64,000 nt of DNA from Bacteroidales bacterium (GCA_003249255.1 QKJP01000005.1:97355-161354), one strand, 5' to 3'; positions 18,801 to 31,347 are shown, numbered from the stretch's first letter. Program-made: numbers and translations. Notes: generated from the letters alone by a model not told the origin.

Positions 18801-19548
18801 CAAAAGCATCAACCGGGAAAGAAGTCCATTTTAAACTTCTACCATCGGCAGTATCATACAACGTGTAATATCCACCATAACCTTTTTGTTGCCCCAACTC
18901 AACTTTAAGGGTATGAGTGGCGTTTTCGACTAAGGTTTGTTTTTTCCACACCCAGGAAGTCGATTCATCGGTATTTAGGAGGTAATAGTTTAGGATATTA
19001 TTCTCTTTTACCGAAACCAACCCATAAGTTTTTGATTCGGCACAAGCTTCTCCCAAATAAATAGACTCAAATATTACATTCTCTGTCTGAAATTCTTTTT
19101 TATTCCATAATGAATTAAAATCATCCCGCTCAAAAATACCTTGGTCGTTACTGAGTTGAGAACTTATAAAGAAAAAACTATTAGCACTATTAGATGAATC
19201 TACCACGGCACAAGCCAAAAGAATATTTCCCGATTCATGCTGAAAAGCACTAAAAGTAGTTACTTTTGCCGCTTGCTTGTTTAATTGAGGAGTAATATCG
19301 CATTGTTTCCAACCGGTTTTTGTTTGCGGACTTTGGACAATGGCGTATAACTTATCATCACCCCCTTTCGATATAAGGATCGAATTTCCTACCGCATCTT
19401 GTAAGGTTACAAAATCATGTTCTGTACTTACCGGGAAGGCGGCTTCGTAATTAGTGATTAAGTCTGAGGAAGCAGTCATTTTTATATTACCTGCACCCTT
19501 TTGGACGGAACTAAGGTTAAGCTTAGTTGTCTGAACAAATTGTGTCAT
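15877..19548 (-). CDS. Unrecognised 1223-aa protein with N-terminal propeller-like half and amphipathic/hydrophobic C-terminal half
   Basis: No signal peptide (MTQFVQTTKLNLSSVQ). Residues about 20-410 show repeated blade-like strands (for example KWTSFPVDAFGGKTFSVFFQ; LTQWEVPLQLHNKVGKVSAL), as in a beta-propeller or lectin-like domain. Residues about 645-745 are a long run of amphipathic helices (GDILSALEAGIESVAGFIVH; KLVKFVVNTVETAMRAIAWV). A second helical block covers about 850-955. The last 150 residues alternate Gly/Ala-rich hydrophobic stretches (VWNCFTAVVFLILGGSTFAV; AATALILGFFALAIRGGRTA). A recognition domain followed by membrane-active helices resembles the layout of large pore-forming or injected toxins; that function is inference only. 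First gene of a two-gene unit with the 544-aa protein. Confidence 0.82.
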   Translation of the reverse strand: MTQFVQTTKLNLSSVQKGAGNIKMTASSDLITNYEAAFPVSTEHDFVTLQDAVGNSILISKGGDDKLYAIVQSPQTKTGWKQCDITPQLNKQAAKVTTFSAFQHESGNILLACAVVDSSNSANSFFFISSQLSNDQGIFERDDFNSLWNKKEFQTENVIFESIYLGEACAESKTYGLVSVKENNILNYYLLNTDESTSWVWKKQTLVENATHTLKVELGQQKGYGGYYTLYDTADGRSLKWTSFPVDAFGGKTFSVFFQAPFQHDINTFGIVSNGSHNDDVYAGGDGVYLFKQGATTPSATIAEKGALPTVTSCIPRKLNGKTILWLSNGDGQLALTKSKNDDLTQWEVPLQLHNKVGKVSALANQYYDANQVFIVSTDNRLSFFSQDAKTTQWADYSIPIEDTGKTLEFNCYTTQLSFKDDNGGVIKDIHLKLAASALTYVTINGTAHILNNKDKDPITITPDAAGNITIINKVSSISTPVFELTSDSFSDVVDIDPSSKAQNILSEISSGDDLRKVMKADGTPLVGDDVDKDTVDGVGKAVNQFMNYSPDLSSTVNTMSSTTHHKTNLKSSDAHIRTSQFYRSALTAENVEDNHIWGIRFEGDKLKYHEGKNTHTNVFNQQALRGVSPESAHLKVAAIHLAAFNIGDIGHAIEGIAGDILSALEAGIESVAGFIVHAVGDIIEFVVEIGGKLVKFVVNTVETAMRAIAWVFNKIKVFFEDLIKWLGFLFDWKDIVRTKNIIKNVFNEALELGVSKVGEAEQLVDNFFAEISSGIDRIAVPAGNVASLDMKANGTAHNSPEANDFSCSAPGGFANYHIAHSGATSHAAALPADGTLDPTAFVTQVLQPIGKELMDIVFTLADDIKNLFVSNGLTVEQALTSLAKDVLKGVVELMKRAIEGFLKIIESALSSIKHMLNKTINIPVLGSLYKLLSGGDEMSVLDVTSLILAIPATMMYKILGGDPYPDGNTQGLDSMQHNELFRTLSDGNFGQTLKDYEPQIKAVREPLLKSYTQGEVLVAAATETKVSASQKSAAVRLYQGIGGATYFFADLVSLILRPINSETSGALPGMGWINLGIGATKLASTFPVAVSGATGALSYVSWGFSGTNVIASGIKATAGSGNPAVGEGVAVWNCFTAVVFLILGGSTFAVQMTEDPSAGDVAMDVASLTETILRSTGTIIDATATLDPDKAESGPALAATALILGFFALAIRGGRTAVIVSK

Positions 19549-20016
19549 AAATTAAAAAAATTAAATCTGGTTATTAAACTTGTGCATCATTAGAACAAAA
19601 CACATGCTTATATAAATTTAATGTTTTTTTACAATTTAATGATACATTACAATAATTTATGTTTAATTATTTTTTAACAAACAATTAATCCTCCATAACA
19701 ATTTAACTTAATAAAAAAATTCACTTCCAGATCACTTAATCCATGAATATTAATACATTCCAAATTTACAACATATACACATTTAACAAATCACAGATAC
19801 ACACCTGTACTATAGAGAGAAATGCGATACCATTTCTATGAACATAATTTTTACACTGTATTGTAAATATGCAATTCACAACTCAACCTTTCACGAATAA
19901 ATAGAACAGAATTACCTCATCAATTTTAACTTCTTTTCCATTCGATTTTTAAAAGTCCTATTATTACAAACAATCTTCCTAAAAGGGTATTTTGGTTATT
20001 AAACAGGCTATCACAA
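19549..20016. other. Intergenic region between adhesin gene and toxin-like pair
   Basis: About 470 bases, very AT-rich, with no supportable gene. It must hold the promoter of the minus-strand pair. I see no convincing consensus promoter and no strong inverted repeats here. Confidence 0.6.
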
Positions 20017-20046
20017 AAAAAGGGTCTCCGAATGGAAACCCTTTTT
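20017..20046 (-). terminator. Terminator of the GLUG/cadherin adhesin gene
   Basis: 13-bp stem (aaaaagggtctcc / ggaaaccctttttc region) with a 4-nt loop, 20 nt after the stop at 20067. The single irregular pair is a G-U wobble only when transcribed from the minus strand. A U run follows. Confidence 0.85.
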
Positions 20047-20066
20047 CAATTTAAAAATTAACCTAA

Positions 20067-23000
20067 TTATTTAACTACTATCTTTTCAAAATATGATTTT
20101 TCCATGGTATCAACCCTTAGTAAATAAATACCAGTATTGATTTCAGGTAATTGGATGTTTATAAAATCACCATCAAAGCTTGTGTTATAAATGGCAACCC
20201 CACTTGCATTGTAAACATATACTACAGCCTGACTTTCATTTCCTTCTAATTGTATATTTAATTCACCTTGGGTTGGATTAGGATATGCATCAAACGAAAC
20301 GACTTCAACCTCATCACTTCCGGTTGAAAGATCATTAACATCGTTTATAGCAATGGTTACCGTCTCCTCAACACGATGAACACCATCTGATACTGTTGCT
20401 GTAAAACTTAATGTAGTATTTGTTTCATAATCGAAATACCCGGCATTTGAAATGGTTACCACACCTGTTTCAGCATCAATGGCCACATCTGTACTTGTGG
20501 TAGAGAATTTTAATTCTGAGATTTCATCTGCATCTGTAGCTTTAAGAGTTACGAGCTCTGTACCCTCTACGCTATTTTCATCCACAGATAAATCTTTATC
20601 TACTTCATCAAATACAGGAGCATTGTCATTCAGATTATTAATAGTTACAGTTATGGCTTGCATAGCTTCTAATTCACCATCTGAAACTTTCACATCGAAG
20701 CTGATACTAGTATTTATTTCAAAGTCGAAAAACCGGGCATTTGCAATGGTAACTACTCCCGTTTCAGCATCAATGGCAACATCTGTACTTGTGGTAGAGA
20801 ATAATAATTTGGCATTATCATCTACATCAGTGGCACTAAGTGTAATAAGTTCGGTACCAATTGTGCTGTTTTCATCCACACTCAAGTCATTAGCTACTAC
20901 ATCAAACACAGGTGCTTCATTCACATCATTAATGCCGAAGGTAACCGTTTTGGTATCTTCCAGTTCGCCATCTGAAGCAATCACCTCAAAACTGATGCTT
21001 GAGTTGGTTTCATAATTAAAGAAAGCGGCATTGCTGATGGTGATAACTCCCGTTGCAGCATCAATGGCCACATTACTGTTGTTAACCGAATAAGAAAGAG
21101 GCGCAGCACTATCTGCTTCTTCAAGACTAACCGTTGCCCCGATGGCTTCAAATCTTGCCTTAATCGATATCGCATCATCCACAGACGTGCTGCTTATGAT
21201 AACAGATGGTACATTGTCAGACAAGCGTTTTGACTCCAATAAACTTAAACCGGTTACCTCTCTGATAAGTTTTACAGTGTTAAGTTTGCTTGGAGCGTTT
21301 GCAGTGAGCGTAACTTTATTAAAGGTGTAATTTTCGTCTTTTCCTGATACGGTTAACAAAACAGTTCCTGCGGCACTATTCTCATCAACCGATAAATCAG
21401 AGGCAATAGGGTCAATTACCGGTGCTTTATTTATTACAGCTACATTGAAAGTTTCAATAGCAATATTACCTGCTTCGTCTTTGGCAGTAATAGTTACTTC
21501 GTTGATAGCACCACTGATTGTTGTTCCGGCAGCAGGGCTTTGAGTGATTTCTAAATTTGCCAATTCTGAAACATTATCAGAAATCGACAAATCAGCTAAA
21601 TAATTCGGCAAAGCTACCGTAGCAATATTACCAGCTTGCAATATTTCTTTATCATCTAACGATGGTAGGTTTGGCACTTCTAAGTCGGAAACCGATTCGA
21701 AGCCTTGCCATGCTAAGAAGGGATAACCACCATTTTCGTTAGGGTTGATACCCCAAATATCAGCAGACCCATTGTCTGTTTCTTTCAATAAATCCCAACC
21801 GGCTTCGGCTAGTCTTGCAGGCATTTGTAATTGTGCAGTGGTTAATCCTGTACCTCCGGAACCTGTTGGCTGACTACTCACTTCAACATCCCAAAAAGAA
21901 TTAATTACCTGTGAACCGTTTTGATTTAAGCCGGCTAAGCCCCCCTTTCTTGTACCTGTTGCATTAATAATTCCTCCTGCAAAGCAGTTTTCAATAAGAC
22001 CTGATACATAGTTTGAACCAGCCAAGCCACCAAAATAAGTTCCGTTTCCGCTTACTGTCGCTAAACTATAACAATTGATCGTATGTGTTTTGCCGTTATG
22101 ACCGATCAATCCTCCGGTAGAATAAGTTCCCGAAACCAATCCTGTTGTATAACACTCTGAAATTATCGACGGACTAGCCTGATAATTAACACCTACCAAA
22201 ATACCTACATAACCTCCTCCGATTACATTTGCATTGGTTACACCCAACTTCTCAAGGGTCATGTTGCCACAACTCGCAAATAATCCAACAACTCTTGCTG
22301 AGGGACGGTTGATGTACAAATTGTTAATTACGTGACCTTGTCCGTTGTAATATCCTTTAAATAACTCTCCGTTAGGGTCTTCTATCGTACTACCTATACA
22401 TGCAAAACCTGCACCGTTGTTCCAGTTTTGAGTATCGGCTGCATCAATATCGGCTGTCTGAATAAAGTAGTTTCCTCCCCAAACCGATTTACTTTCGGAT
22501 AACCAGCGTAAGTGCACAAGTGTTGCAATTTCGTATGGAGCATCTTCGGTTCCTTCACCTATTAAATCGGCAGGTATTGCTTTAATATAAAATTTAAGTA
22601 CAGCAGACACATTTCCGTCTTCATCTTCGGCTGTAACTTCTACCTCTTCAACACCTGAGATGGCCGTCCCTGCAGGAATGGATTGAGAGATTAGCAAATC
22701 GTCCTTAACTGTCAAATCATCGTTGGCATTTTCTTTTACCACAGCGGTAAAATCAGGCATCGTGATAGTTTGACCGGACACATATTCAATATTAACATCA
22801 GCAATTTCTGAGATTACCGGAGCTCTGTTGGCTTCTACCCAAGCTACATCGCTCATATTGTTTAATGTACCGTTATTGGCGTTGGCTTTATCGGGCAATA
22901 CAGTACCATTTTCAAAATCCATGTCGTAATAAGCCAGTACTCCTGTTTCGTCATCGCTATATTCTGTAAACATTGTATTTTGAACGTCATCAAGAGTGAT

Positions 23001-24380
23001 AGCTCCATTATACAATCTAACATTATCAATAATTCCGCTAAAATTTTCCGTAGCCGAAATATGTCTCTTCCCTAGTAATACATTAGAAAGAGTGGTATTT
23101 AAGTTCACCTGTTTTGAACTATACAAACTACCATTAACATAGCCTTTTACTTCTGTTCCGTTATAAGAAACTGCAATAAAATACCATTTATCCAATTCAA
23201 GAACACCCATATCCATATCAGATGCGACACCATTTCCATGAAACATCAATCCACCATTAGAATGCACAAGCAATCCAAATGCCTTATTGTCAACATCTTC
23301 ACCACCTGCAATTATCCATCCTCTTTTGAATTCATCTATTTTAATCCATGCAGAGAAAGATTTCTCAGCTGCCCCTATCGGAAATTGAACTGTAGTATTC
23401 ACAACATCATCAACCCCATCAAACTCAAGTGCCATACCCTCTTTAGGTAATTGCCTGAAAAATGCTTTTAAAGACGGATAGCCGTTGTTGCTTCTCGAAC
23501 TCATGTACCACACATTGCTGAAATCCCATCCGGTAAAGTTGGCAGGATCTTTCATTTGTGCCGTAGTTAAACCCGTTCCGTAATTACTTGATTCAATACC
23601 AGATGATTCAGTGTCCCAGAAACAGTTTTCAATAGTGTTTGATAAGCTTGTTTTAGCTATAATGCTTCCACCCGGACCGGTTGTATATGTTGTTGTCCCT
23701 GTGACATAAATATTACGTACGGTTGTTTTGCTGACGAATGCAGTCAGACCTGCCACAAAATCAACTCCGGATACAGCTACATGACTGTACGCGTTGGTAA
23801 TTGAGGCATCCACACAGGCGTATGCGACTAATCCTGAAATCGCCTGCCTTCCTGTTACAGATCCGGAAGCAAAAACATTATCTATTTGAGATCCTTGTGC
23901 ATAACCCACTACGGCTGCAATAACTCGGTCTGCTGTAAAGTTAACATCAACAAGACCGATGTTTTTTATGACCGCATTTTCTGTCTCTCCCAAAAAACCG
24001 AGATACTGTTCGGCAGGTCGGTTAATGAACAAGTTTGAAATAGTATGACTCTGACCATCATACAATCCTGTAAAACGATTTCCCGTGACACCAATTTTCG
24101 CCCAACCTTTGCCGCCATTCCAAGTACTTGTTTCAGTGGCATCAATATCGGCGGTTTGTATAAAGTGCTTATCCCATACAGTATTCGTTTCATTTAACCA
24201 GCGAAGGTTAGCTAAATTTGCAATCTCGTAGGGCGAGTCTGCTGCACCGGTACCATTAGTAGGTGCTTCGGCAGTAGTTTCTGCCCGGCTAAAAAGGGCA
24301 AGGCTTAAAAATAACATCAGACTGCACAGCCTGATTTTTGTTGTAAAGTTTCTCATTGATGAAAAATTAAAGTTTTTCAC
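20067..24380 (-). CDS. Secreted GLUG/LamG/cadherin-repeat adhesin with T9SS tail (1437 aa)
   Basis: Signal peptide within residues 1-33 (RLCSLMLFLSLALFSRAET); a second Met at residue 9 is an alternative start. Two GLUG-type blocks at about 40-310 and 610-900 show the pattern W-KHFIQTADIDA, then GYYNGQGHVINNLYINRPS and repeated NCF/GGLAG units. A LamG domain lies between them at about 320-500. From about 925 come HYR/Ig-like and then cadherin-like repeats (VDENS...GTEL...ATDVDD). The last two share nearly identical DNA 297 nt apart (20452 and 20749), a recent 99-codon duplication. A type A T9SS sorting domain forms the C-terminus (FDAYPNPTQGELNIQL ... SYFEKIVVK). A Ca2+-dependent surface adhesin is the likely role. 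No catalytic site was seen. Confidence 0.92.
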   Translation of the reverse strand: MKNFNFSSMRNFTTKIRLCSLMLFLSLALFSRAETTAEAPTNGTGAADSPYEIANLANLRWLNETNTVWDKHFIQTADIDATETSTWNGGKGWAKIGVTGNRFTGLYDGQSHTISNLFINRPAEQYLGFLGETENAVIKNIGLVDVNFTADRVIAAVVGYAQGSQIDNVFASGSVTGRQAISGLVAYACVDASITNAYSHVAVSGVDFVAGLTAFVSKTTVRNIYVTGTTTYTTGPGGSIIAKTSLSNTIENCFWDTESSGIESSNYGTGLTTAQMKDPANFTGWDFSNVWYMSSRSNNGYPSLKAFFRQLPKEGMALEFDGVDDVVNTTVQFPIGAAEKSFSAWIKIDEFKRGWIIAGGEDVDNKAFGLLVHSNGGLMFHGNGVASDMDMGVLELDKWYFIAVSYNGTEVKGYVNGSLYSSKQVNLNTTLSNVLLGKRHISATENFSGIIDNVRLYNGAITLDDVQNTMFTEYSDDETGVLAYYDMDFENGTVLPDKANANNGTLNNMSDVAWVEANRAPVISEIADVNIEYVSGQTITMPDFTAVVKENANDDLTVKDDLLISQSIPAGTAISGVEEVEVTAEDEDGNVSAVLKFYIKAIPADLIGEGTEDAPYEIATLVHLRWLSESKSVWGGNYFIQTADIDAADTQNWNNGAGFACIGSTIEDPNGELFKGYYNGQGHVINNLYINRPSARVVGLFASCGNMTLEKLGVTNANVIGGGYVGILVGVNYQASPSIISECYTTGLVSGTYSTGGLIGHNGKTHTINCYSLATVSGNGTYFGGLAGSNYVSGLIENCFAGGIINATGTRKGGLAGLNQNGSQVINSFWDVEVSSQPTGSGGTGLTTAQLQMPARLAEAGWDLLKETDNGSADIWGINPNENGGYPFLAWQGFESVSDLEVPNLPSLDDKEILQAGNIATVALPNYLADLSISDNVSELANLEITQSPAAGTTISGAINEVTITAKDEAGNIAIETFNVAVINKAPVIDPIASDLSVDENSAAGTVLLTVSGKDENYTFNKVTLTANAPSKLNTVKLIREVTGLSLLESKRLSDNVPSVIISSTSVDDAISIKARFEAIGATVSLEEADSAAPLSYSVNNSNVAIDAATGVITISNAAFFNYETNSSISFEVIASDGELEDTKTVTFGINDVNEAPVFDVVANDLSVDENSTIGTELITLSATDVDDNAKLLFSTTSTDVAIDAETGVVTIANARFFDFEINTSISFDVKVSDGELEAMQAITVTINNLNDNAPVFDEVDKDLSVDENSVEGTELVTLKATDADEISELKFSTTSTDVAIDAETGVVTISNAGYFDYETNTTLSFTATVSDGVHRVEETVTIAINDVNDLSTGSDEVEVVSFDAYPNPTQGELNIQLEGNESQAVVYVYNASGVAIYNTSFDGDFINIQLPEINTGIYLLRVDTMEKSYFEKIVVK

Positions 24381-24562
24381 TAAAGTAGGCTCTCTAAATA
24401 CGAATTATTAGTCCCGCTTAGTGAACGGTAGATTTGAACTAGTGAATGGTAGGTTCGATAAGTTTTTTGGTTTAAACATTTTCTTCCCTTGCTTTTGGGT
24501 ACAAGCATAAAGTCTAGTACATTTACATGATTTTTAACAAGCGTAACCTGATTAACCCTAAA
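24381..24562. promoter_or_regulatory. Divergent promoter region, adhesin / hybrid kinase
   Basis: 182 bases between the adhesin start (24380, minus) and the preferred kinase start (24563, plus). On the plus strand TACATTTA at 24518-24525 is one base from the Bacteroidetes -7 consensus TAnnTTTG. That would make the ATG at 24527 nearly leaderless and favours the ATG at 24563. Confidence 0.45.
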
Positions 24563-27094
24563 ATGAATCAACCCAAATATAAAGCTGCGCTATTCGTAAT
24601 TAGCAGCCTTATTGTTGCCACCATTTTTTATTTAATAATTTGGCACGATGCCGGTGATGTCTCCAATCAACAAGTAGAAAAAGGGCTTTTAGACTTTAGT
24701 GACTCTGCTTTTAACTCTCAAAAAATAAAAAAGCTTGAAGGCGAATGTGAATTTTACTACAACAAACTTCTCTCTCCTACTGACTTCAAAAAAAAAGAGC
24801 AACCAACTCTCGATGGCTACATTAAAATTCCGGGTATTTGGAATGATTTTGAATTAAACGGAAAAAAGTTGCCGGGTGAAGGATATGCAACTTACAGGTT
24901 AAAAATTAAAGTAAAAGAAGACGGGCGTTACGGTATAAAAATAAAAGAGTTCGACTGTGCTTATAAAATATGGGCTAATTTAGATAGTACATCTTCAGGC
25001 CAAGTGGGTAAAAATAAAGAAAGTGAGATCCCGTGTTGGCAACGAAAAGAAATCTATTGTACATCAATTAATAAAGAAATTGATGTTATTATTCAACTAT
25101 CAAACTTTCATCACCGCAAAGGCGGTCCGGAAGATTCCATGCTATTTGGTACTGCAGAAGCAATCATCAAAACCAAGCACCGCCAACTAATTACAGATGT
25201 ACTTTTCCTGGGCATCTTACTTGCAATGGCCGGCTATCACTTCGTTTTATTTTTGTATCGTAGAAAAGACAAATCCATTATCTATTTCTCTCTGATAACT
25301 TTTGTGATAGCGCTTCGCATATTAACCTCGGGAGAAAAAATATTAATCGACCTGTTCCCTACCATCAATTGGGATCTGGCTGTTAGAATCGAATACATCT
25401 CTTACCAGTTATCGGTACCATTATTTGCCGCTTTTTTAAATACTTTATTTCCTAAAGAATTTAAACCCGGCTTAGTAAAAGTGGCTACTATTAATGCGGC
25501 GCTTACTATATTGATTGTACTTTTTACACCTGTTTCTGTTTTTTCATACACAACCATTACTTACAACATTTTTATAACAGGTATTGCTACTCTGGCCGTG
25601 GTATTATTTATTATTGCTATTGCGCGCCAACGAGAACACTCATTCGTGTTGTTTTTGGGTTATATGTCGTTCTTTATAGTGGTGTTAAACGATTTATTGT
25701 ATGCAGTAAGGTATTTAGACACTTCGTATTGGTTACCGCTTGGCATGTTGGCCATGATATTGTCTCAAGCCTTTGCCATATCTAAACGAACCTCAAAAGC
25801 CTTTTCGATGGTCGAACATCTTTCAGCATCATTAAACAGGCACAATAAAGAACTTCAGGAAAAAGTTAAGGAACGAACTCTTAAGCTGGAAGAGTATACC
25901 AATAAACTTAAACTCTTAAACCATGATTTATCTAACGAGGTAAAACTCAAAAATGAATCGCTGGAAGCATTAAGAATATCGGAACAAAAATTACAGGAAA
26001 GTAACACGACTAAAGACAAATTCTTTTCGCTAATTGCCCATGACCTTAAAGGCCCAATCGGAAATCTGGCAGTGATATTTAACCGTTTTAAACCCGAAAT
26101 GATAAACAGGGAAATGTACGATAACATCAAAATATCAACCCAAAACACATATAATTTACTTACCGATTTATTAACCTGGGCTAGAAATCAGAACAAACAA
26201 ATTGAATTTTACCCCACCGATATTAATGTAAATGAGTTATTAGGTAAGATTAAAAACATCTTGGACATAAGTGCTCAAAACAAAAACATAAGAATAAACA
26301 TCATAAACGAGCAAGAAAAACTTTTTGCCTATGCCGACTACGATTCTGTTTACACAGTAATTCGAAACTTAACTTCTAATGCCATTAAGTTTACCCATGC
26401 AGGAGGCAATATCAATTTAAGTGCGTACAAAGAAAACCGACAAATAAAAATAGTGGTTGAAGATAATGGTGTTGGAATACCAGATGCTAAGCTTAAAACA
26501 CTTTTTAATCCGGGACAAAACAAAATATCTACCCGGGGCACCAACAACGAACGTGGCTCGGGATTAGGCTTAATAATTTGTCGCGATTTTATTACAGCCA
26601 ACTGCGGAGAAATAGGTGCAAAGAGCCAAAGCGGCATTGGGTCTACCTTTTGGTTTACCTTACCATTGGGCTTATCCGGTTTACACAAAAACTTAATTTC
26701 TGAAATTAAAAATGCCCATTTAAAAGTGTTAGTGGTAGAAGACAATCCATTAAACCTTCAGACAACACGCTCTGTTTTAGATGAATTAGGCATCTCTTAC
26801 GAAATTGCCACAACCGGAGAGGAAGGTCTTAAAAAAGGGCTTAACAATTGGTATGACATAATTTTTATGGATATTGAACTCCCAACGAAAAATGGCATTT
26901 TCATCAACAAAGAAATAAGAAAAAAATATCCAAAGGCAAAAATTTTCGCCCTATCATCTTACGACAAAGATGAAATTGAAGCTCGTGACAAAACAGTATT
27001 TTTTAACGCATACCTTAAAAAACCACTCGAACCGGAAGCATTAATCAATCACCTAAAAACAATCGAATTACCAAAAGAAAAAAACCTTGCATAG
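24563..27094 (+). CDS. 7TMR-DISM-type hybrid histidine kinase with receiver domain
   Basis: 843 aa from the ATG at 24563 (MNQPKYKAALFVISS); the frame extends 12 codons further up to 24527. An N-terminal membrane anchor (about 8-26) is followed by an extracytoplasmic beta-rich sensor (about 27-210, DISMED2-like), seven membrane helices (about 210-402) and a coiled coil. HisKA has its phospho-accepting His at residue 493 (IAHDLKGPIGN). HATPase shows N, G1 and G2 boxes (NLTSNAIKFTH, EDNGVGIPD, GSGLGLIICRDF). The C-terminal receiver (KVLVVEDNPLNLQTT) has phospho-Asp at residue 770 (IIFMDIELP). It ends without an output domain, so signal must pass to another protein. The LytTR regulator on the other strand just downstream is a candidate partner, but it has no shared transcription. 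Confidence 0.93.
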   Translation: MNQPKYKAALFVISSLIVATIFYLIIWHDAGDVSNQQVEKGLLDFSDSAFNSQKIKKLEGECEFYYNKLLSPTDFKKKEQPTLDGYIKIPGIWNDFELNGKKLPGEGYATYRLKIKVKEDGRYGIKIKEFDCAYKIWANLDSTSSGQVGKNKESEIPCWQRKEIYCTSINKEIDVIIQLSNFHHRKGGPEDSMLFGTAEAIIKTKHRQLITDVLFLGILLAMAGYHFVLFLYRRKDKSIIYFSLITFVIALRILTSGEKILIDLFPTINWDLAVRIEYISYQLSVPLFAAFLNTLFPKEFKPGLVKVATINAALTILIVLFTPVSVFSYTTITYNIFITGIATLAVVLFIIAIARQREHSFVLFLGYMSFFIVVLNDLLYAVRYLDTSYWLPLGMLAMILSQAFAISKRTSKAFSMVEHLSASLNRHNKELQEKVKERTLKLEEYTNKLKLLNHDLSNEVKLKNESLEALRISEQKLQESNTTKDKFFSLIAHDLKGPIGNLAVIFNRFKPEMINREMYDNIKISTQNTYNLLTDLLTWARNQNKQIEFYPTDINVNELLGKIKNILDISAQNKNIRINIINEQEKLFAYADYDSVYTVIRNLTSNAIKFTHAGGNINLSAYKENRQIKIVVEDNGVGIPDAKLKTLFNPGQNKISTRGTNNERGSGLGLIICRDFITANCGEIGAKSQSGIGSTFWFTLPLGLSGLHKNLISEIKNAHLKVLVVEDNPLNLQTTRSVLDELGISYEIATTGEEGLKKGLNNWYDIIFMDIELPTKNGIFINKEIRKKYPKAKIFALSSYDKDEIEARDKTVFFNAYLKKPLEPEALINHLKTIELPKEKNLA

Positions 27095-27205
27095 CAAAAA
27101 GCTGTTCCCAACTTATCAAATCTTCTATCTAACGACTAAAGATAACTGGCCACACATCGTGCATTTTGCATCAGCAAAAATTTGAATAATTAATGACTTA
27201 ATTGA

Positions 27206-27274
27206 CACATTAGCTAATTTGCACATTGTATCATCAACACATCTTTTACTTCGGGCTTCGAACTTCGGGCTTCG
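27206..27274. repeat. Low-complexity intergenic repeat words
   Basis: Contains cacattagctaatttgcacatt (27206-27227), similar to words at 37333-37356 and 51522-51540. It also contains two copies of acttcgggcttcg (27248-27260 and 27262-27274), 14 nt apart. It lies between convergent genes, so it may also serve as the shared 3-prime region. No terminator hairpin was found here. Confidence 0.55.
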
Positions 27275-27281
27275 GACTAGA

Positions 27282-28025
27282 TCAATAACTATTCCCCTTT
27301 AGCAACTCTAAAAAACTGTCCTTTCGAGTACGAGCCACAGGAATTTCATCATTATTTTCCATAATTACCGACTGGCCGTTACGATTCGAATATTGCTTCA
27401 CATATTCCATATTGATAAGATGTGATTTATGAATTCGAACAAACAGATTTGAAGGTAAAATATCTGCAAATTCTTTGAGCACACGAGTAACCAATATTTT
27501 CTTCCCGTTACTGAGCACAAAATTGGTGTAGGAGCCATCCGATTCGCAACGCAGAATATCCTCAATTTTCACAAACAAAAGACCATCAGCAGTTGGCAAC
27601 GCAATTTTCTTACGTTCATTGCTTTTTTCTAAGAGTAACTGCACTTGCTGCTCCAGCACATTCATGCGGGAAACATTCTGCAACTTATTAATTGCATTAA
27701 TAAAAGAATCGGTTTCAAGAGGTTTTAATAGATAATCTAAAGCTGCATACTTTATCGCTTCAATGGCAAAACCTTCGTGAGTGGTTACAAAGATGATTTT
27801 AAAATCGATGTGAGAAAATTTCTTAAGTAAATCAAACCCGGTACCATCGCCCATTTGCACATCAAGAAATACCAAATCGGGTTTGTATTTATTGATTTTT
27901 GCAAAGCCATCCTCGACGCCCTCAGCTTCATCAATCACTTGTACAAAATTACAATATTCATCGATTAAACTTCGAAGAACTACGCGCTCAAGATACTCAT
28001 CATCAATTATTAAACTCTTCAACAT
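27282..28025 (-). CDS. LytR/AlgR (LytTR) family response regulator
   Basis: 247 aa. Receiver domain at residues 1-120 with the acidic pair D8/D9, phospho-Asp D55 (DLVFLDVQMGDGTGFDLL), the T-loop (IIFVTTHEG) and K-P (YLLKPLETD). The C-terminal LytTR DNA-binding domain is at about 140-245 (ILRCESDGSYTNFVLSNGKK; FVRIHKSHLINMEYV). The usual partner is a LytS/YehU-type histidine kinase, and none is adjacent. It ends convergently with the hybrid kinase, and the GH2 gene lies upstream on the same strand with a terminator between them. Confidence 0.94.
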   Translation of the reverse strand: MLKSLIIDDEYLERVVLRSLIDEYCNFVQVIDEAEGVEDGFAKINKYKPDLVFLDVQMGDGTGFDLLKKFSHIDFKIIFVTTHEGFAIEAIKYAALDYLLKPLETDSFINAINKLQNVSRMNVLEQQVQLLLEKSNERKKIALPTADGLLFVKIEDILRCESDGSYTNFVLSNGKKILVTRVLKEFADILPSNLFVRIHKSHLINMEYVKQYSNRNGQSVIMENNDEIPVARTRKDSFLELLKGNSY

Positions 28026-28083
28026 GGATTAGTTAGAATTAGGTTTGGGCTATTATACAATAAAAATAACAGCACAAAACTAT

Positions 28084-28116
28084 AAAAAACGTCACACAAC
28101 AAAAGCCATGTGACGC
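28084..28116 (-). terminator. Terminator of the GH2 gene
   Basis: Stem cgtcaca / tgtgacg with a 12-nt loop and a six-base U run on the minus strand, starting about 30 nt after the stop at 28147. Confidence 0.75.
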
Positions 28117-28146
28117 ATTTAATACTTAAACATTAAACCCCAACCA

Positions 28147-31325
<3,179 letters not shown>

Positions 31326-31347
31326 AAAACATTCTAACTTCCAAAAA

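Noticed and set aside
20452..21015. 187-codon open frame on the plus strand, opposite the cadherin repeats of the adhesin
   Set aside because: It is the antisense of repeated, Thr/Ser/Val-rich coding DNA; its repeats mirror those of the real gene, and it has no own regulatory signals.
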